Assembly (NCBI RefSeq): GCF_024700075.1
Contig: NZ_JAJONE010000001.1
Span: 2,632,001 to 2,696,000, forward strand
Length of the DNA stretch: 64,000 nucleotides
Origin: Hymenobacter sp. J193
Lineage (GTDB): Bacteria; Bacteroidota; Bacteroidia; Cytophagales; Hymenobacteraceae
Reading direction: 5' to 3'
The translations under genes were made by a program, and so were the position numbers. Under the pieces are notes generated by a model. It worked only from the letters and a program-made list of their open reading frames with translations. It made no database searches and had not been told where the DNA came from. Shown in pieces: positions 31,456-40,186 of this stretch. Within the stretch, counting starts at the first letter, position 1. Each line of letters starts with the position of its first letter.

Positions 31456-32571
31456 ATGAAACGCTTTACCTTCTGGCTGCTCGCTTTGCTGCTTTTGCTG
31501 GGTCCGCACTCCCAGACTGCCTCCGCTCAAACCGTGAACATCGACGCGGCCCTGCGCTACTGGGAAATGACGGACGCCCTGCGGCAGGATCAGCCTCTCA
31601 CCGATGCCATGTGGGAGTCGTTTCTGGCGGTGCCCGCCAACAACCGCTACGTGAAAAGCGTGTTTGGCAGCAACCTTGCTGACCTGAACAGCTACCGTCG
31701 GGCCATCGAGGTGGTGTACCGACCCAGCCTCGACTCCCTGCGCCAGGCCAAGCTGGCGGCCAAGAAATGGTACTACGTGCTGGTGAACGACTACAAGCAG
31801 CGGGAACCGGAATACCGCCAGTATCTGACGGAAACTGCCCGCCAACCGGCTTACCTCGACCTGATGTACCGCTACGCCTACGAATACCTGCCTCAGCGCG
31901 CCCATACTACAGTGCAGAACCTGCAGCTGGCTTACGTGGCTATCGGCAACGACGCTATTTCCGAGCAGGCCGGGCTGGTGTTCAGCCTGAAGTCGGCCGT
32001 CGACTGGAACAAGCCCAAGAACGGTATTCTCGAAGCCCACGAAATGCACCACCAGCTGCGCCCCGGCCTCGACTTCAGCTTTGCGCCGGAGTCCGATCAG
32101 GCCTTGCTCTGGGCCCTGAACGTGGTCCTGAACGAAGGTGTAGCCGATCTGATTGACAAGAAAGCGCAGCTGGCTTCCCCGGCCGACTCCGCTGAAATCC
32201 ATCGATGGCTGCTCGCCGGCGCCCCGGGCGTCATTCACAAGCTGGACTCGGTTCTGCAGGTTGGTGCCCGGGCAACTGGCCCGCTGCCGGCCATCAGCTA
32301 CTACCGCCGCCTCTATAAAGGCAGCACCGGCCACCTGCCGGGCTTCTATATGTCCCGCATCATTGAGCGCAACGGCTACGTCCGCCCCATGCTGGCCAAC
32401 GTCGACAACCCTATGGCTTTTTTTCAGCTCTACCAGAAAGCCGCCCAAAAAGACAAAACGCATCCTCCGCAGTTCTCCGCCGCGGCCGTTCGCTACCTGA
32501 AGCAGCTGGAGAAGCGTTACGTGGCTGCGGCCCGTGCGTCAGCTAAAAATGCGTCCGAGGCTGCTCATTAA
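31456..32571 (+). CDS. Secreted putative zinc protease (DUF5700-like)
   Basis: 371 residues, from the ATG at 31456, with a signal peptide ending TASAQ. The zinc motif HEMHH (H195-E196-x-x-H199) lies in ILEAHEMHHQLRPG, and VVLNEGVADLID supplies a probable third ligand Glu near residue 228, giving a gluzincin-like arrangement. The general layout fits DUF5700 putative zinc-dependent proteases (recalled family). The C-terminal tail is Ala/Lys-rich. It is alone on the + strand and ends at a 24-base perfect hairpin shared with the convergent def gene. Confidence 0.75.
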   Translation: MKRFTFWLLALLLLLGPHSQTASAQTVNIDAALRYWEMTDALRQDQPLTDAMWESFLAVPANNRYVKSVFGSNLADLNSYRRAIEVVYRPSLDSLRQAKLAAKKWYYVLVNDYKQREPEYRQYLTETARQPAYLDLMYRYAYEYLPQRAHTTVQNLQLAYVAIGNDAISEQAGLVFSLKSAVDWNKPKNGILEAHEMHHQLRPGLDFSFAPESDQALLWALNVVLNEGVADLIDKKAQLASPADSAEIHRWLLAGAPGVIHKLDSVLQVGARATGPLPAISYYRRLYKGSTGHLPGFYMSRIIERNGYVRPMLANVDNPMAFFQLYQKAAQKDKTHPPQFSAAAVRYLKQLEKRYVAAARASAKNASEAAH

Positions 32572-32576
32572 TGAAG

Positions 32577-32641
32577 CCCCGCAAACAAGCCACGCCGGCC
32601 ATCAGGTAGTGCCTGGCGGCCGGCGTGGCTTGTTTGCGGGG
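32577..32641. terminator. Bidirectional terminator, 24-base perfect arms
   Basis: CCCCGCAAACAAGCCACGCC...(32577-32600) is perfectly complementary to 32618-32641 across a 17-base loop. It lies between convergent genes. The arms are unusually long and there is no strong T run. Confidence 0.8.
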
Positions 32642-32653
32642 ATATATAAGTAG

Positions 32654-33253
32654 CTACCGCCCGCCCTGGCCGGCAAACTTCATCCGGTAGTCGGCCTTCA
32701 CGTCGCCTTTGCTGATGCGGGCGAGCTTGCCCTTCAGCAGCTGCTTTTTCAGCCCCGATACGTAGTCGGTGAACAGCACGCCTTCGAGGTGGTCGTACTC
32801 GTGCTGAATCACGCGGGCCGTCATGCCCGTGAAGGTTTCCTCGTGCACCTGGCGGCTTTCATCCTCGTAGCGCAGCACAATGGTGGGGTGGCGGTACACC
32901 ATTTCGCGCACGCCCGGAATGCTCAGGCAGCCTTCCTCAAAGCCCCATTCCTCGCCGGTTTCGTTTACCATCTTCGGGTTGAGGAAGGCGCGCTTGATGC
33001 CGGCTTCGGCCCCTGGCCGTGGCTCGCCGGTTTCCTCGTCCTCGTCATCCACCATGGGGGCCGAGTCGATAACGAACAGGCGCACGCTCCGGCCAATCTG
33101 GGGGGCGGCCAGGCCTACGCCGTGGGCGTAGTACATGGTGTCGTACATGTCGCCAATGAGCTTTTTCAGCTCTTCAGCTGAAAAGTCAGCGGGAATATCC
33201 TTGGCGCGGGCTTTCAGTACCGGGTCGCCAAAGGCTACAATAGGGTAAATCAT
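32654..33253 (-). CDS. def: Peptide deformylase
   Basis: 199 residues. Motif 1 is HGVGLAAPQIG, motif 2 is EEGCLSIPG (Cys metal ligand), and motif 3 is QHEYDHLEG (two His ligands and the catalytic Glu). It removes formyl groups from new proteins in the cytoplasm. A short acidic insertion (MVDDEDEETGEPRPGAEAG) sits between motifs 1 and 2. The start ATG overlaps the ruvX stop by four bases, so the two genes are translationally coupled. Confidence 0.97.
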   Translation of the reverse strand: MIYPIVAFGDPVLKARAKDIPADFSAEELKKLIGDMYDTMYYAHGVGLAAPQIGRSVRLFVIDSAPMVDDEDEETGEPRPGAEAGIKRAFLNPKMVNETGEEWGFEEGCLSIPGVREMVYRHPTIVLRYEDESRQVHEETFTGMTARVIQHEYDHLEGVLFTDYVSGLKKQLLKGKLARISKGDVKADYRMKFAGQGGR

Positions 33254-33660
33254 CGGGAATTCAGAAAAGATTGCAAAATGAGCGTGGCCGACACCCTATC
33301 AACGGTGGCTTTGTCGCGCCGGTCTTTCTTGGAGAGGCCACCTGCCAGCATGGCCGCGTGGGCCATCCGGGACGTAAACCGCTCGTCGATTTCGTGCACG
33401 GGCACTTCCGGCAATTCGCGGCGGAGCGTGCGCACCAGGCCCACGGCCGCGCTGGTGGCATCCGTGGCCTCGTTGCTGAGCGTGCGGGGCATACCCACTA
33501 CCAGCGCCGCCAGCGGCTCGCGCTGGTGGTAGGCCTTTACGTAGGCCAGCAAATCCTGACTATGCACCGTTTCCAGGGGCGTGGCTATGATCTGCAGCGG
33601 GTCCGTTACGGCCAACCCTACGCGTTTGTGGCCATAGTCAATAGCAAGAATGCGGCCCAT
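33250..33660 (-). CDS. ruvX: Putative pre-16S rRNA nuclease / Holliday junction resolvase-like YqgF
   Basis: 136 residues. RILAIDYGHKRVGLAV at the N-terminus carries the first catalytic Asp of the RNase-H fold, followed by LVVGMPRTL, VHEIDERFTSRMA and DKATVDRVSATLILQSFL with the later acids. In E. coli YqgF processes the 5' end of 16S rRNA; a resolvase role was proposed earlier. ATG 33660 is preferred to a TTG two codons upstream. Its promoter element is at 33717-33724. Confidence 0.93.
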   Translation of the reverse strand: MGRILAIDYGHKRVGLAVTDPLQIIATPLETVHSQDLLAYVKAYHQREPLAALVVGMPRTLSNEATDATSAAVGLVRTLRRELPEVPVHEIDERFTSRMAHAAMLAGGLSKKDRRDKATVDRVSATLILQSFLNSR

Positions 33661-33716
33661 GGGCAAAACGGCGGAAGGAAAGGAGAAGCGGCAGCATTAC
33701 CACCGGAAATTCAGCT

Positions 33717-33724
33717 CAAAGATA
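33717..33724 (-). promoter_or_regulatory. -7 promoter element for ruvX-def
   Basis: Reading the minus strand, TATCTTTG matches the Bacteroidetes -7 consensus TAnnTTTG, about 57 bases upstream of the ruvX ATG. The rest of the 33661-34022 gap is AT-rich and has no gene. Confidence 0.6.
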
Positions 33725-33984
33725 CGATACACCCCCGAACTGCGCCCAATGCCCCTGAGCCCGCGCCAGACCAGCAGGCTGGCGGATTTTATATGTTGAA
33801 TGATAGGAATAGTCATATTGGTTGCAATTTACTGAGTAGTAATTTTGACTTGGAAATAAGGCTAAGCAGCTGAAGGTAACAGTTATGTGTAAGGATGTTT
33901 GCGCGAAAAGGATATGGAATAGTATTAATTGAATGACAAATACAGAAAGGCGTATATAAGTGTCAAATCCCGGAAAAGTTTCAG

Positions 33985-33992
33985 TAGCTTTG
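33985..33992 (+). promoter_or_regulatory. -7 promoter element for the CtpA gene; decides its start
   Basis: TAGCTTTG matches TAnnTTTG 31 bases upstream of the ATG at 34023. The alternative GTG start at 33960 would lie upstream of the promoter, so the ATG at 34023 is used. Confidence 0.6.
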
Positions 33993-34022
33993 AGTCTTAT
34001 CCGTTTCCCACACCCGGCTTAC

Positions 34023-35714
34023 ATGGCAGGACTTTTTACTCGTTTAACTCACGTAGTTTTTCCTGGGCCTGCAAAACCGGCATCGGCTGCTTTCGGGCGG
34101 TGGCGGCAGCCGCTGCTGCTGGGTGCCACGCTGGTGTGTGGGGTGCTGCTGGGGGCCGGGCGGTTTCAGGCTTCCCGCCAGAACCCTGAGGGCACGCTCC
34201 GGGGCTACCTGCGCTTCAAGGAGGTGCTCAGCCACGTAGACGAGGAGTACGTGGACTCCGTGGACGTAGAGGCGCTGTCGGACTACGCCATTGCGCGCAT
34301 GCTGGAGCGCCTCGATCCGCACTCCACCTTTATTCCGGCCCGGGAGCGGGAGCAGTCTGCCGCCTTTCTGCAGAGCGACTACGACGGTATCGGGGTAGAG
34401 TTCAACCTGTTTCGCGACACCGTGACGGTAATAGCGCCCCTGGGTGGCGGCCCCGCCGAGCAGGCCGGCCTGCAGCCCGGCGACCGTATCCTGGCCGTCA
34501 ACAACCAGCCGGTTTCGGGGCGCCACATTACCATGACGCAGATGTTTGGCAAGCTGCGCGGCCCAGCCGGCAGCCGGGTGCAGCTGCAGGTGCTGCGACG
34601 GCCGGGCAGCAAGCCGCTGCTGCTGAGTGTGCCCCGCCAGCGCATTCCCAACACCTCGGTGGAAGCGGCGTACCTGCTGAGCGAAACCACCGGCTACATC
34701 AAAATCAGCCGCTTTGCCAGCGGCACCTACGACGAGTTCAAGCAAGCCCTCGGCGACCTGAACCGCCAGGGCATGACCAAGCTGGTGCTGGACCTGCGCG
34801 GCAACCCCGGCGGCTACCTTGACCGGGCCACCAAGCTCGCCGACGAGTTTATAGCTGGTACCCGCAAGCTGGTGTACACCGAGGGCAAGGACGACCAGTT
34901 TGATACCCAGACGTTTTCGCGGGTGAACGGCGAGTTTGAGGAAGGCCAGCTGGTGGTGCTCATTGATGAAGGCAGCGCCTCGGCGGCCGAAGTGGTTGCC
35001 GGTGCCCTACAGGACCACGACCGGGCTCTGTTGGTGGGCCGCCGCACCTTTGGCAAAGGCCTGGTGCAGCAGCCCGTGGTGCTCAACGACGGCTCGGAAC
35101 TGCGGCTGACCATTGCGCGCTACTACACGCCCTCGGGCCGCTGCATACAGAAGTCGTACGCCGAGGGCGCGGCGGCCTACTCCCAGGAGCTGCGCAACCG
35201 CCAGCGCCAGGGCGAGCTGCAGCACGCCGACAGCATCCACGTGGATGACGCCCTGCGCTACCGCACTGCCCACGGCCGCGTGGTGTACGGCGGCGGCGGC
35301 ATTTCCCCCGACGTATTTGTGGCCCGTGACCAGGCCACGCTGTCCCCGTACTACGCCCGGCTGCAAAGCCAGAATCTGGTGCGCGAGTACGCCCTGCAGT
35401 TCTTTCAAAGCCACAAGGCCGAGCTGGAGGCCCTCCGCTTCGAGCAATTTCAGGAGTCGTTTCAGATCAGCCCGGCGCAGCTGGCCGAGCTTGCCGACCG
35501 GGCCGAGCAGGATGGTATTGCGCTGGACGAAACAGCCCTGCGACAGTGCGCCCCGCTACTGAGCAACCAGCTGAAAGCCCACATTGCCCGCAGCGCCTAC
35601 GGCAAAACTGCCTACTACCAGGTGCTCAATAGCCGCGACGCCGAGCTGCAGGCGGCCCTGAAAGCCGTAGCCGATGGCCGCGCCCTCCTGGCCCAGGATC
35701 TGTCGGGAAACTAG
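34023..35714 (+). CDS. C-terminal processing peptidase (S41 family, CtpA/Prc)
   Basis: 563 residues from the ATG at 34023. A membrane or signal segment at about 28-46 (PLLLGATLVCGVLLGAG), then an S41 N-terminal helical part, a PDZ domain (VIAPLGGGPAEQAGLQPGDR), and the protease core: LVLDLRGNPGGYLD, the Ser of DEGSASAAEVVAGAL and the Lys of RRTFGKGLVQQPV. The C-terminal 200 residues are a helical domain seen in the Bacteroidetes form. It processes envelope proteins in the periplasm. It has its own promoter and terminator. Confidence 0.95.
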   Translation: MAGLFTRLTHVVFPGPAKPASAAFGRWRQPLLLGATLVCGVLLGAGRFQASRQNPEGTLRGYLRFKEVLSHVDEEYVDSVDVEALSDYAIARMLERLDPHSTFIPAREREQSAAFLQSDYDGIGVEFNLFRDTVTVIAPLGGGPAEQAGLQPGDRILAVNNQPVSGRHITMTQMFGKLRGPAGSRVQLQVLRRPGSKPLLLSVPRQRIPNTSVEAAYLLSETTGYIKISRFASGTYDEFKQALGDLNRQGMTKLVLDLRGNPGGYLDRATKLADEFIAGTRKLVYTEGKDDQFDTQTFSRVNGEFEEGQLVVLIDEGSASAAEVVAGALQDHDRALLVGRRTFGKGLVQQPVVLNDGSELRLTIARYYTPSGRCIQKSYAEGAAAYSQELRNRQRQGELQHADSIHVDDALRYRTAHGRVVYGGGGISPDVFVARDQATLSPYYARLQSQNLVREYALQFFQSHKAELEALRFEQFQESFQISPAQLAELADRAEQDGIALDETALRQCAPLLSNQLKAHIARSAYGKTAYYQVLNSRDAELQAALKAVADGRALLAQDLSGN

Positions 35715-35737
35715 CGGCGGCTTTTTGTTTGCTTCAG

Positions 35738-35772
35738 AAGCCTCATCCTGCGTTCGGCGGATGAGGCTTTTT
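35738..35772 (+). terminator. Terminator after CtpA gene
   Basis: AAGCCTCATCC / GGATGAGGCTT perfect 11-base stem followed by five T. Confidence 0.88.
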
Positions 35773-35881
35773 GCTGAGGTATTCAGCGTCGACCTGGAGG
35801 AGCAAGCGGTGAGGGCCGCCGGGATGCGGGCAGGCCCGTATATTTAGGCACTGATTTTTGCACCCATCCCACCCGCCCGCT

Positions 35882-37090
35882 ATGCCTTACTATCACCGCC
35901 TTGGCCAGATTCCGCGCAAGCGCCACACCCAGTTCCGCCAGCCCGATGGAACCCTCTACCACGAGCAACTGGTCGGTACCCTGGGCTTTTCGGGTGTTTC
36001 GTCGCTTCTCTACCATCAGCACGCGCCCACCGAAATCCGGCGCGTAGGCGAGCCGCAACCCTACGCCCCCAAGCTGCTGAAAGACCGGGCCCTGCAGCCC
36101 AGCCACCTGCGTACCCTGGCCCAGACCAGCACCGGCGGCGACTACCTGCAGGCCCGCCAGACCATGCTCGGCAATGCCGATGTGATGCTGAGCATCTGCA
36201 GCCCCACGGAGCGGCGCATGGACTACTACTACAAAAACGCGCTGGCCGATGAGGTGATTTTCGTGCACGAGGGCCGGGGCGAGCTGTGGAGCCAGCTGGG
36301 CATCGTGGCCTTTGAGCCCGGTGACTACGTGGTGATTCCGCGCACCATCATTCACCAGTTTCATTTTGAGGAAGGCCCGGTGCGCCTGCTCGTTATCGAG
36401 TCGTTCAGCCCCATCGAAACGTGCCGCCGCTACCGCAACCACTTCGGGCAGCTGCTGGAACACTCGCCCTACTGCGAGCGGGACATCCGGCCGCCCCACG
36501 CGCTGGTGCAGGACACGGCGCGCGAGTCGGGCGAGTACGTGGTGAAGGTGAAGAAGGAAGGCTTCCTGCACGAGCTGGTGTACGCCCACTCGCCCTTCGA
36601 CGTGGTAGGCTGGGACGGGTACTTCTTTCCTTACGCTACCAGCATCCACGACTTCGAGCCGATTACGGGCCGCATCCACCAGCCTCCACCCGTGCATCAG
36701 CATTTCGAAGCGCACAACTTCGTCATCTGCTCCTTTGTGCCGCGCTTGTTCGACTACCACCCGCTCAGCATTCCGGCGCCCTACAACCACTCCAATGTAG
36801 ACTCCGACGAGGTGCTGTACTACGTGGCCGGCAATTTCATGTCGCGCAAGGGCGTGGACCTGGCCTCGTTTACGGTGCACCCCAGCGGCCTGCCCCACGG
36901 CCCGCACCCCGGCACCGTGGAAGCCAGCATCGGCAAAAAGGAAACCCACGAGCTGGCCGTGATGGTGGACACCTTCCGCCCGCTCTACCTCACCGAAACG
37001 GCTTTGCCTTACCTCGACGAAAAGTACCCCATGAGCTGGAACCCCGGCTTCGTGCACGAGGCGCCCCGCGCGGCCGATATGATGGATTAA
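35882..37090 (+). CDS. hmgA: Homogentisate 1,2-dioxygenase
   Basis: 402 residues in a double cupin fold. The C-terminal cupin carries the iron-binding and substrate region PPPVHQHFEAHNFVICSFVP, followed by NVDSDEVLYY and SGLPHGPHPGTVE. It opens homogentisate to maleylacetoacetate in tyrosine and phenylalanine breakdown. MPYYHRLGQIPRKRHTQFR is the usual N-terminus of this bacterial group, which fixes the ATG at 35882. No other tyrosine-degradation gene is adjacent. Confidence 0.93.
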   Translation: MPYYHRLGQIPRKRHTQFRQPDGTLYHEQLVGTLGFSGVSSLLYHQHAPTEIRRVGEPQPYAPKLLKDRALQPSHLRTLAQTSTGGDYLQARQTMLGNADVMLSICSPTERRMDYYYKNALADEVIFVHEGRGELWSQLGIVAFEPGDYVVIPRTIIHQFHFEEGPVRLLVIESFSPIETCRRYRNHFGQLLEHSPYCERDIRPPHALVQDTARESGEYVVKVKKEGFLHELVYAHSPFDVVGWDGYFFPYATSIHDFEPITGRIHQPPPVHQHFEAHNFVICSFVPRLFDYHPLSIPAPYNHSNVDSDEVLYYVAGNFMSRKGVDLASFTVHPSGLPHGPHPGTVEASIGKKETHELAVMVDTFRPLYLTETALPYLDEKYPMSWNPGFVHEAPRAADMMD

Positions 37091-37164
37091 GAGATTTTAC
37101 CGAGCTGTCTGCACCAAATCCGTGGCAGTCACGTTTACTGGCTTCTCCTTACCTGCCTTTCCTC

Positions 37165-37704
37165 ATGAAGAAATCCTTCCTTTCGGCCGCCTTGCTGATG
37201 GTGCTGGCCCTCGTCACATTCAGCTGTGACAAAATCAACGACCTGCTTACGTTCGAAATTTCCGACACGCAGGACTTCAAGATTCCGGCTACGCCGCTGG
37301 CCGGCGGTCTGCCCGTGACGCTGACGTTGCCCGTACCTGTAACCAACAAAGCCTCAGAAACCTTCAGCAACAACAACACGAAAGCCGACCTGGTGAAGGA
37401 CGTAACGCTGAGCAAGCTCACGCTCACCATCACCGACCCGGACACCGAGAACTTCGACTTTCTGAAAAGCATCAAAATCTCCATCGGGACCGACCAGAAC
37501 GACAAAGTGGTGATGGCACAGCTGGACGACGTACCGCGCGGCGTCACGACCATCGAGCTGAAGTCGACCAACGCCAAGCTGGATAAGTACATCAAGGCCC
37601 CGAACTATACGCTCTACACCGAAGCCTCCGTGCGCCAGGCTACCACCCGCGAAATCACGGTAAAGGAGGAAAGCCGCTTCAAGGTAACCGCTGACCCGCT
37701 GTAG
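37165..37704 (+). CDS. Lipoprotein, hypothetical
   Basis: 179 residues. Signal peptide ending in the lipobox TFSC (LMVLALVTFSC), then KINDLLTFEISDTQDFKI and an all-beta region rich in Thr, Asp and Lys. No catalytic motif. It resembles small beta-sandwich lipoproteins with a repeated strand pattern, but I do not recognise a named family. Start ATG at 37165; the frame is open far upstream only as a shadow of hmgA. It is transcribed after hmgA with a 74-base gap and ends at a strong terminator. Confidence 0.75.
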   Translation: MKKSFLSAALLMVLALVTFSCDKINDLLTFEISDTQDFKIPATPLAGGLPVTLTLPVPVTNKASETFSNNNTKADLVKDVTLSKLTLTITDPDTENFDFLKSIKISIGTDQNDKVVMAQLDDVPRGVTTIELKSTNAKLDKYIKAPNYTLYTEASVRQATTREITVKEESRFKVTADPL

Positions 37705-37719
37705 CCTAACAGGTACAGG

Positions 37720-37768
37720 AAACGCAAAAGCCCCGCTTCATACTGAGTGAAGCGGGGCTTTTGCGTTT
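37720..37768. terminator. Bidirectional terminator, 21-base perfect arms
   Basis: AAACGCAAAAGCCCCGCTTCA and its exact complement around TACTGAG. It lies between convergent genes, with A and T runs suitable for both directions. Confidence 0.93.
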
Positions 37769-37775
37769 AGCCGAC

Positions 37776-39332
37776 TTAGCGGTTCCGGCCGTACTGTTCG
37801 TGGCTGCTCACCCAATCGGAGGAGCTGATGGCGGAGCCCAAGCTGAGCTCCCCGGCCAGCACCACGCCGGCCACTATTTCGGCGAACTTGTTGACGGTGC
37901 CCCGGCCCACGCAGCCCAGCATGCGCAGGCACTCGTTTTGGGTAGCCAGGCCCGTGCCCCCGCCGTGGGTAGCCACAATGAGCGAAGGAATGGTGATGCT
38001 GATGTACAGGTCGCCCTCGGGCGTGATTTCGGAGTACAGAATGCCCGCCGACGACTCTGACACGTTAGCCACGTCCTGGCCGGTAGCAATGAACATGGCC
38101 GTGATGCCATTGGCGGAGTGGGCGCCGTTGTTGTTTGCACCCGAAATAAATGCACCCACGTTGCTTACCTGCCCGTGGTAGGCTAGCTGCTCGGGCGTCA
38201 CGCGCATGCGCTGCTGCAGCACGTCGCGCTTCACTATAGCCTCAGCTACCACACGCTTGCCCCGGGTGCGCATTACGTTGATCTGCGAGGCTTTTTTGTC
38301 GGTGGCGAAGTTTGATTCGAGGTAGAAGTGGCGGATGGGCGCGCCCTTGTAGTTTTCCAGAATCCAGGAGCAGGCGGCAAACGTGGCGCGGCCTACCATG
38401 TTCTGGCCGGCGGCGTCGCCCGTAGAGAAGTTGAAGCGCAGGTAGGCGAACTTGTTGCTCAGATAGGTGTCGATGTACTGGAGCTTGGCTATGCGGGAGG
38501 TGCTTTCGGCCTCGGGCCGGATCTTGTCGATTTCTTCCTCCACCCACTTACCAAAGTCCCGGGCGCCGCGGGCATCATCGAACACGAACACCGGGGCGCG
38601 CTGCATGGCGTCGCCGACCACAGTGCACTTGACGCCGCCGCAGAGGTTGAGCACCTGCATGCCACGGTTGTAGCTGGCTACCAGGGTACCCTCGGTGGTA
38701 GCCATGGGGATGAGGAAGTCGCCCTGGGCGTGCTCCCCGTTTACGCGCAGCGGGCCGGCCAGTCCTACCGGAATCTGGGCCACGCCCGTGAAATGCTCGC
38801 AGTTGCCCTGCAAATCGTGAGCGTCGAAGGAGTAATGCTTGAGGTGCTTGAACTCCTGGCCCGAAAACTCCTCGGCGAAGCGCTGCCGGGCCTGAATGGC
38901 CGCCTCCGAGTAGTCGTCTTGGTCCTGGCGCGGAATGCGGGTTTTGTTTTCGTGCTGCTGGGCAATGGCGTCTTCGACCTCCACGTTCAGGTCGCCGAAT
39001 GGGTCGGCGGAAAACTGCACCCGCACCGTGTGAATGCCTTCCTTGAGGTGCTCGGTAGCCAGATGGAACGTGGCAGCCTGGCCCACCGGCAGCGTGTAGC
39101 CGGTGCTGTCGGCGTTGAAGGTGGTGGCGGGCCGCACGTCGCCCTCGCCAAGGTCCAGCGCAATCTGCTCTACTCCAATCTTTACGCCGTCAATCTGCAC
39201 ATGGTCGATGCGGGTGATGCGCACCGTATCGAGGCGGTTCTTGATGCTGAAGGCCACACCTTCGGGGGTGTTGTGGAGGCTGCCGCGGGTATAGAGCAGC
39301 TTGAGCAGCATGGGGCTGGGCGTGAAAGTCAT
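37776..39332 (-). CDS. Hydroxymethylglutaryl-CoA reductase with extra N-terminal beta domain
   Basis: 518 residues. The catalytic part starts near residue 160 (NCEHFTGVAQIPVGLAGPLRV, then MATTEGTLVASYNRGM with the catalytic Glu) and goes on to GQDVANVSESSAG (Asp) and IVATHGGGTGLATQ; a His near the C-terminus (SSHEQYGRNR) could be the CoA-protonating residue. It makes mevalonate from HMG-CoA for isoprenoids. Residues 1-125 are a separate beta-rich domain (ITRIDHVQIDGVKIGVEQIA, then LKEGIHTVRVQFSADPFG) not found in ordinary bacterial HMG-CoA reductases. Its shape resembles small DUF6379-type beta-sandwich domains, a weak guess. Confidence 0.88.
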   Translation of the reverse strand: MTFTPSPMLLKLLYTRGSLHNTPEGVAFSIKNRLDTVRITRIDHVQIDGVKIGVEQIALDLGEGDVRPATTFNADSTGYTLPVGQAATFHLATEHLKEGIHTVRVQFSADPFGDLNVEVEDAIAQQHENKTRIPRQDQDDYSEAAIQARQRFAEEFSGQEFKHLKHYSFDAHDLQGNCEHFTGVAQIPVGLAGPLRVNGEHAQGDFLIPMATTEGTLVASYNRGMQVLNLCGGVKCTVVGDAMQRAPVFVFDDARGARDFGKWVEEEIDKIRPEAESTSRIAKLQYIDTYLSNKFAYLRFNFSTGDAAGQNMVGRATFAACSWILENYKGAPIRHFYLESNFATDKKASQINVMRTRGKRVVAEAIVKRDVLQQRMRVTPEQLAYHGQVSNVGAFISGANNNGAHSANGITAMFIATGQDVANVSESSAGILYSEITPEGDLYISITIPSLIVATHGGGTGLATQNECLRMLGCVGRGTVNKFAEIVAGVVLAGELSLGSAISSSDWVSSHEQYGRNR

Positions 39333-39395
39333 GGGCGGGCGCGGAGGTTAGATGACTGATAGGGCGGGTAAAATAGAAAGGTTTTGGGTAGAAGG

Positions 39396-40181
39396 CTACC
39401 GTCGGGCGCGTTTAGCTGATTTCTTTCCGGGGAGTGCAGGGTTTTCTGGCGTGGGTTCGAAAGTGATGCGCACAGTAAACTGCACCGGAACCGGCCGGCC
39501 GTTCTGGCTGCCCGCCGACCATTCTCCATCCAGCAGCTGCACCAGCCGCAACGCTTCAGCGTCTAATTTAGGATGCAGGCCCTTGGTTATTGTCGGCTTA
39601 ACGACGCGGCCTTGTTCGTTGATGGAGAACGTAATGAACACCTTGCCTTTTACCTGATCAATACCATCCGGCCACTGGTTGTTCTGGCGGATAATTGCTA
39701 GCAGCCGTTCCTGTCCTCCTCTAAAGACAGGCATTTGCTCTACATACCCCAGAAACGCCTGCTCGGCTGGCTTATTCGCTGCCTGACTTAGCTCATCCGC
39801 TTGGACTAACGGAGCTAGCCATACCTCGTCCATTGTAGCATTCATAGCCGCATTATCCCGCAGCACCGGCTTCACCTGCGCTACCGCTTCCCGCGCCGAG
39901 AGTCCCATCCCGCACACTAATACCAGCGCCACTAGAAACCGCCGCAGTCGGGGCTGTAGCTTCAGTGGTGCGGCCAACTGCCCGGCCCGGAACCGGCCGC
40001 ACAGGCGGCCATGGGGTGCGGCGACACGGGCGGCATCTAAGTCAGCTTGGGTAGCATTGGTGAAGTCGATAACCGTGCGCTGGCACACGGAGCAGTGGCG
40101 GCCCTGTTCCGTGGGTGTCATCTGCTGCCAGTCTGCGTGACAAGCGCGTAGATGAACATTCAGAATAGGTAGGTCCAGCAT
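39396..40181 (-). CDS. TonB-like C-terminal domain protein with N-terminal Cys motif (paralogue 1)
   Basis: 261 residues. The first 75 residues are cytoplasmic and carry a C-x2-C pair (GRHCSVCQRTVIDFTNATQA) and LCGRFRAGQL. A membrane helix (RRFLVALVLVCGMGLSAR) follows, and after a linker the TonB C-terminal fold: GGQERLLAIIRQN, GKVFITFSINEQGRVVKPTI and LDAEALRLVQ. It may transfer energy to outer-membrane receptors or act in another envelope process. The next gene (40187-40930) is a tandem paralogue with a shared N-terminus. Confidence 0.8.
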   Translation of the reverse strand: MLDLPILNVHLRACHADWQQMTPTEQGRHCSVCQRTVIDFTNATQADLDAARVAAPHGRLCGRFRAGQLAAPLKLQPRLRRFLVALVLVCGMGLSAREAVAQVKPVLRDNAAMNATMDEVWLAPLVQADELSQAANKPAEQAFLGYVEQMPVFRGGQERLLAIIRQNNQWPDGIDQVKGKVFITFSINEQGRVVKPTITKGLHPKLDAEALRLVQLLDGEWSAGSQNGRPVPVQFTVRITFEPTPENPALPGKKSAKRARR

Positions 40182-40186
40182 AGATG

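Noticed and set aside
36421..37164. Long frame upstream of the lipoprotein at 37165
   Set aside because: It is a shadow of hmgA; a lipoprotein signal starts at the ATG at 37165.
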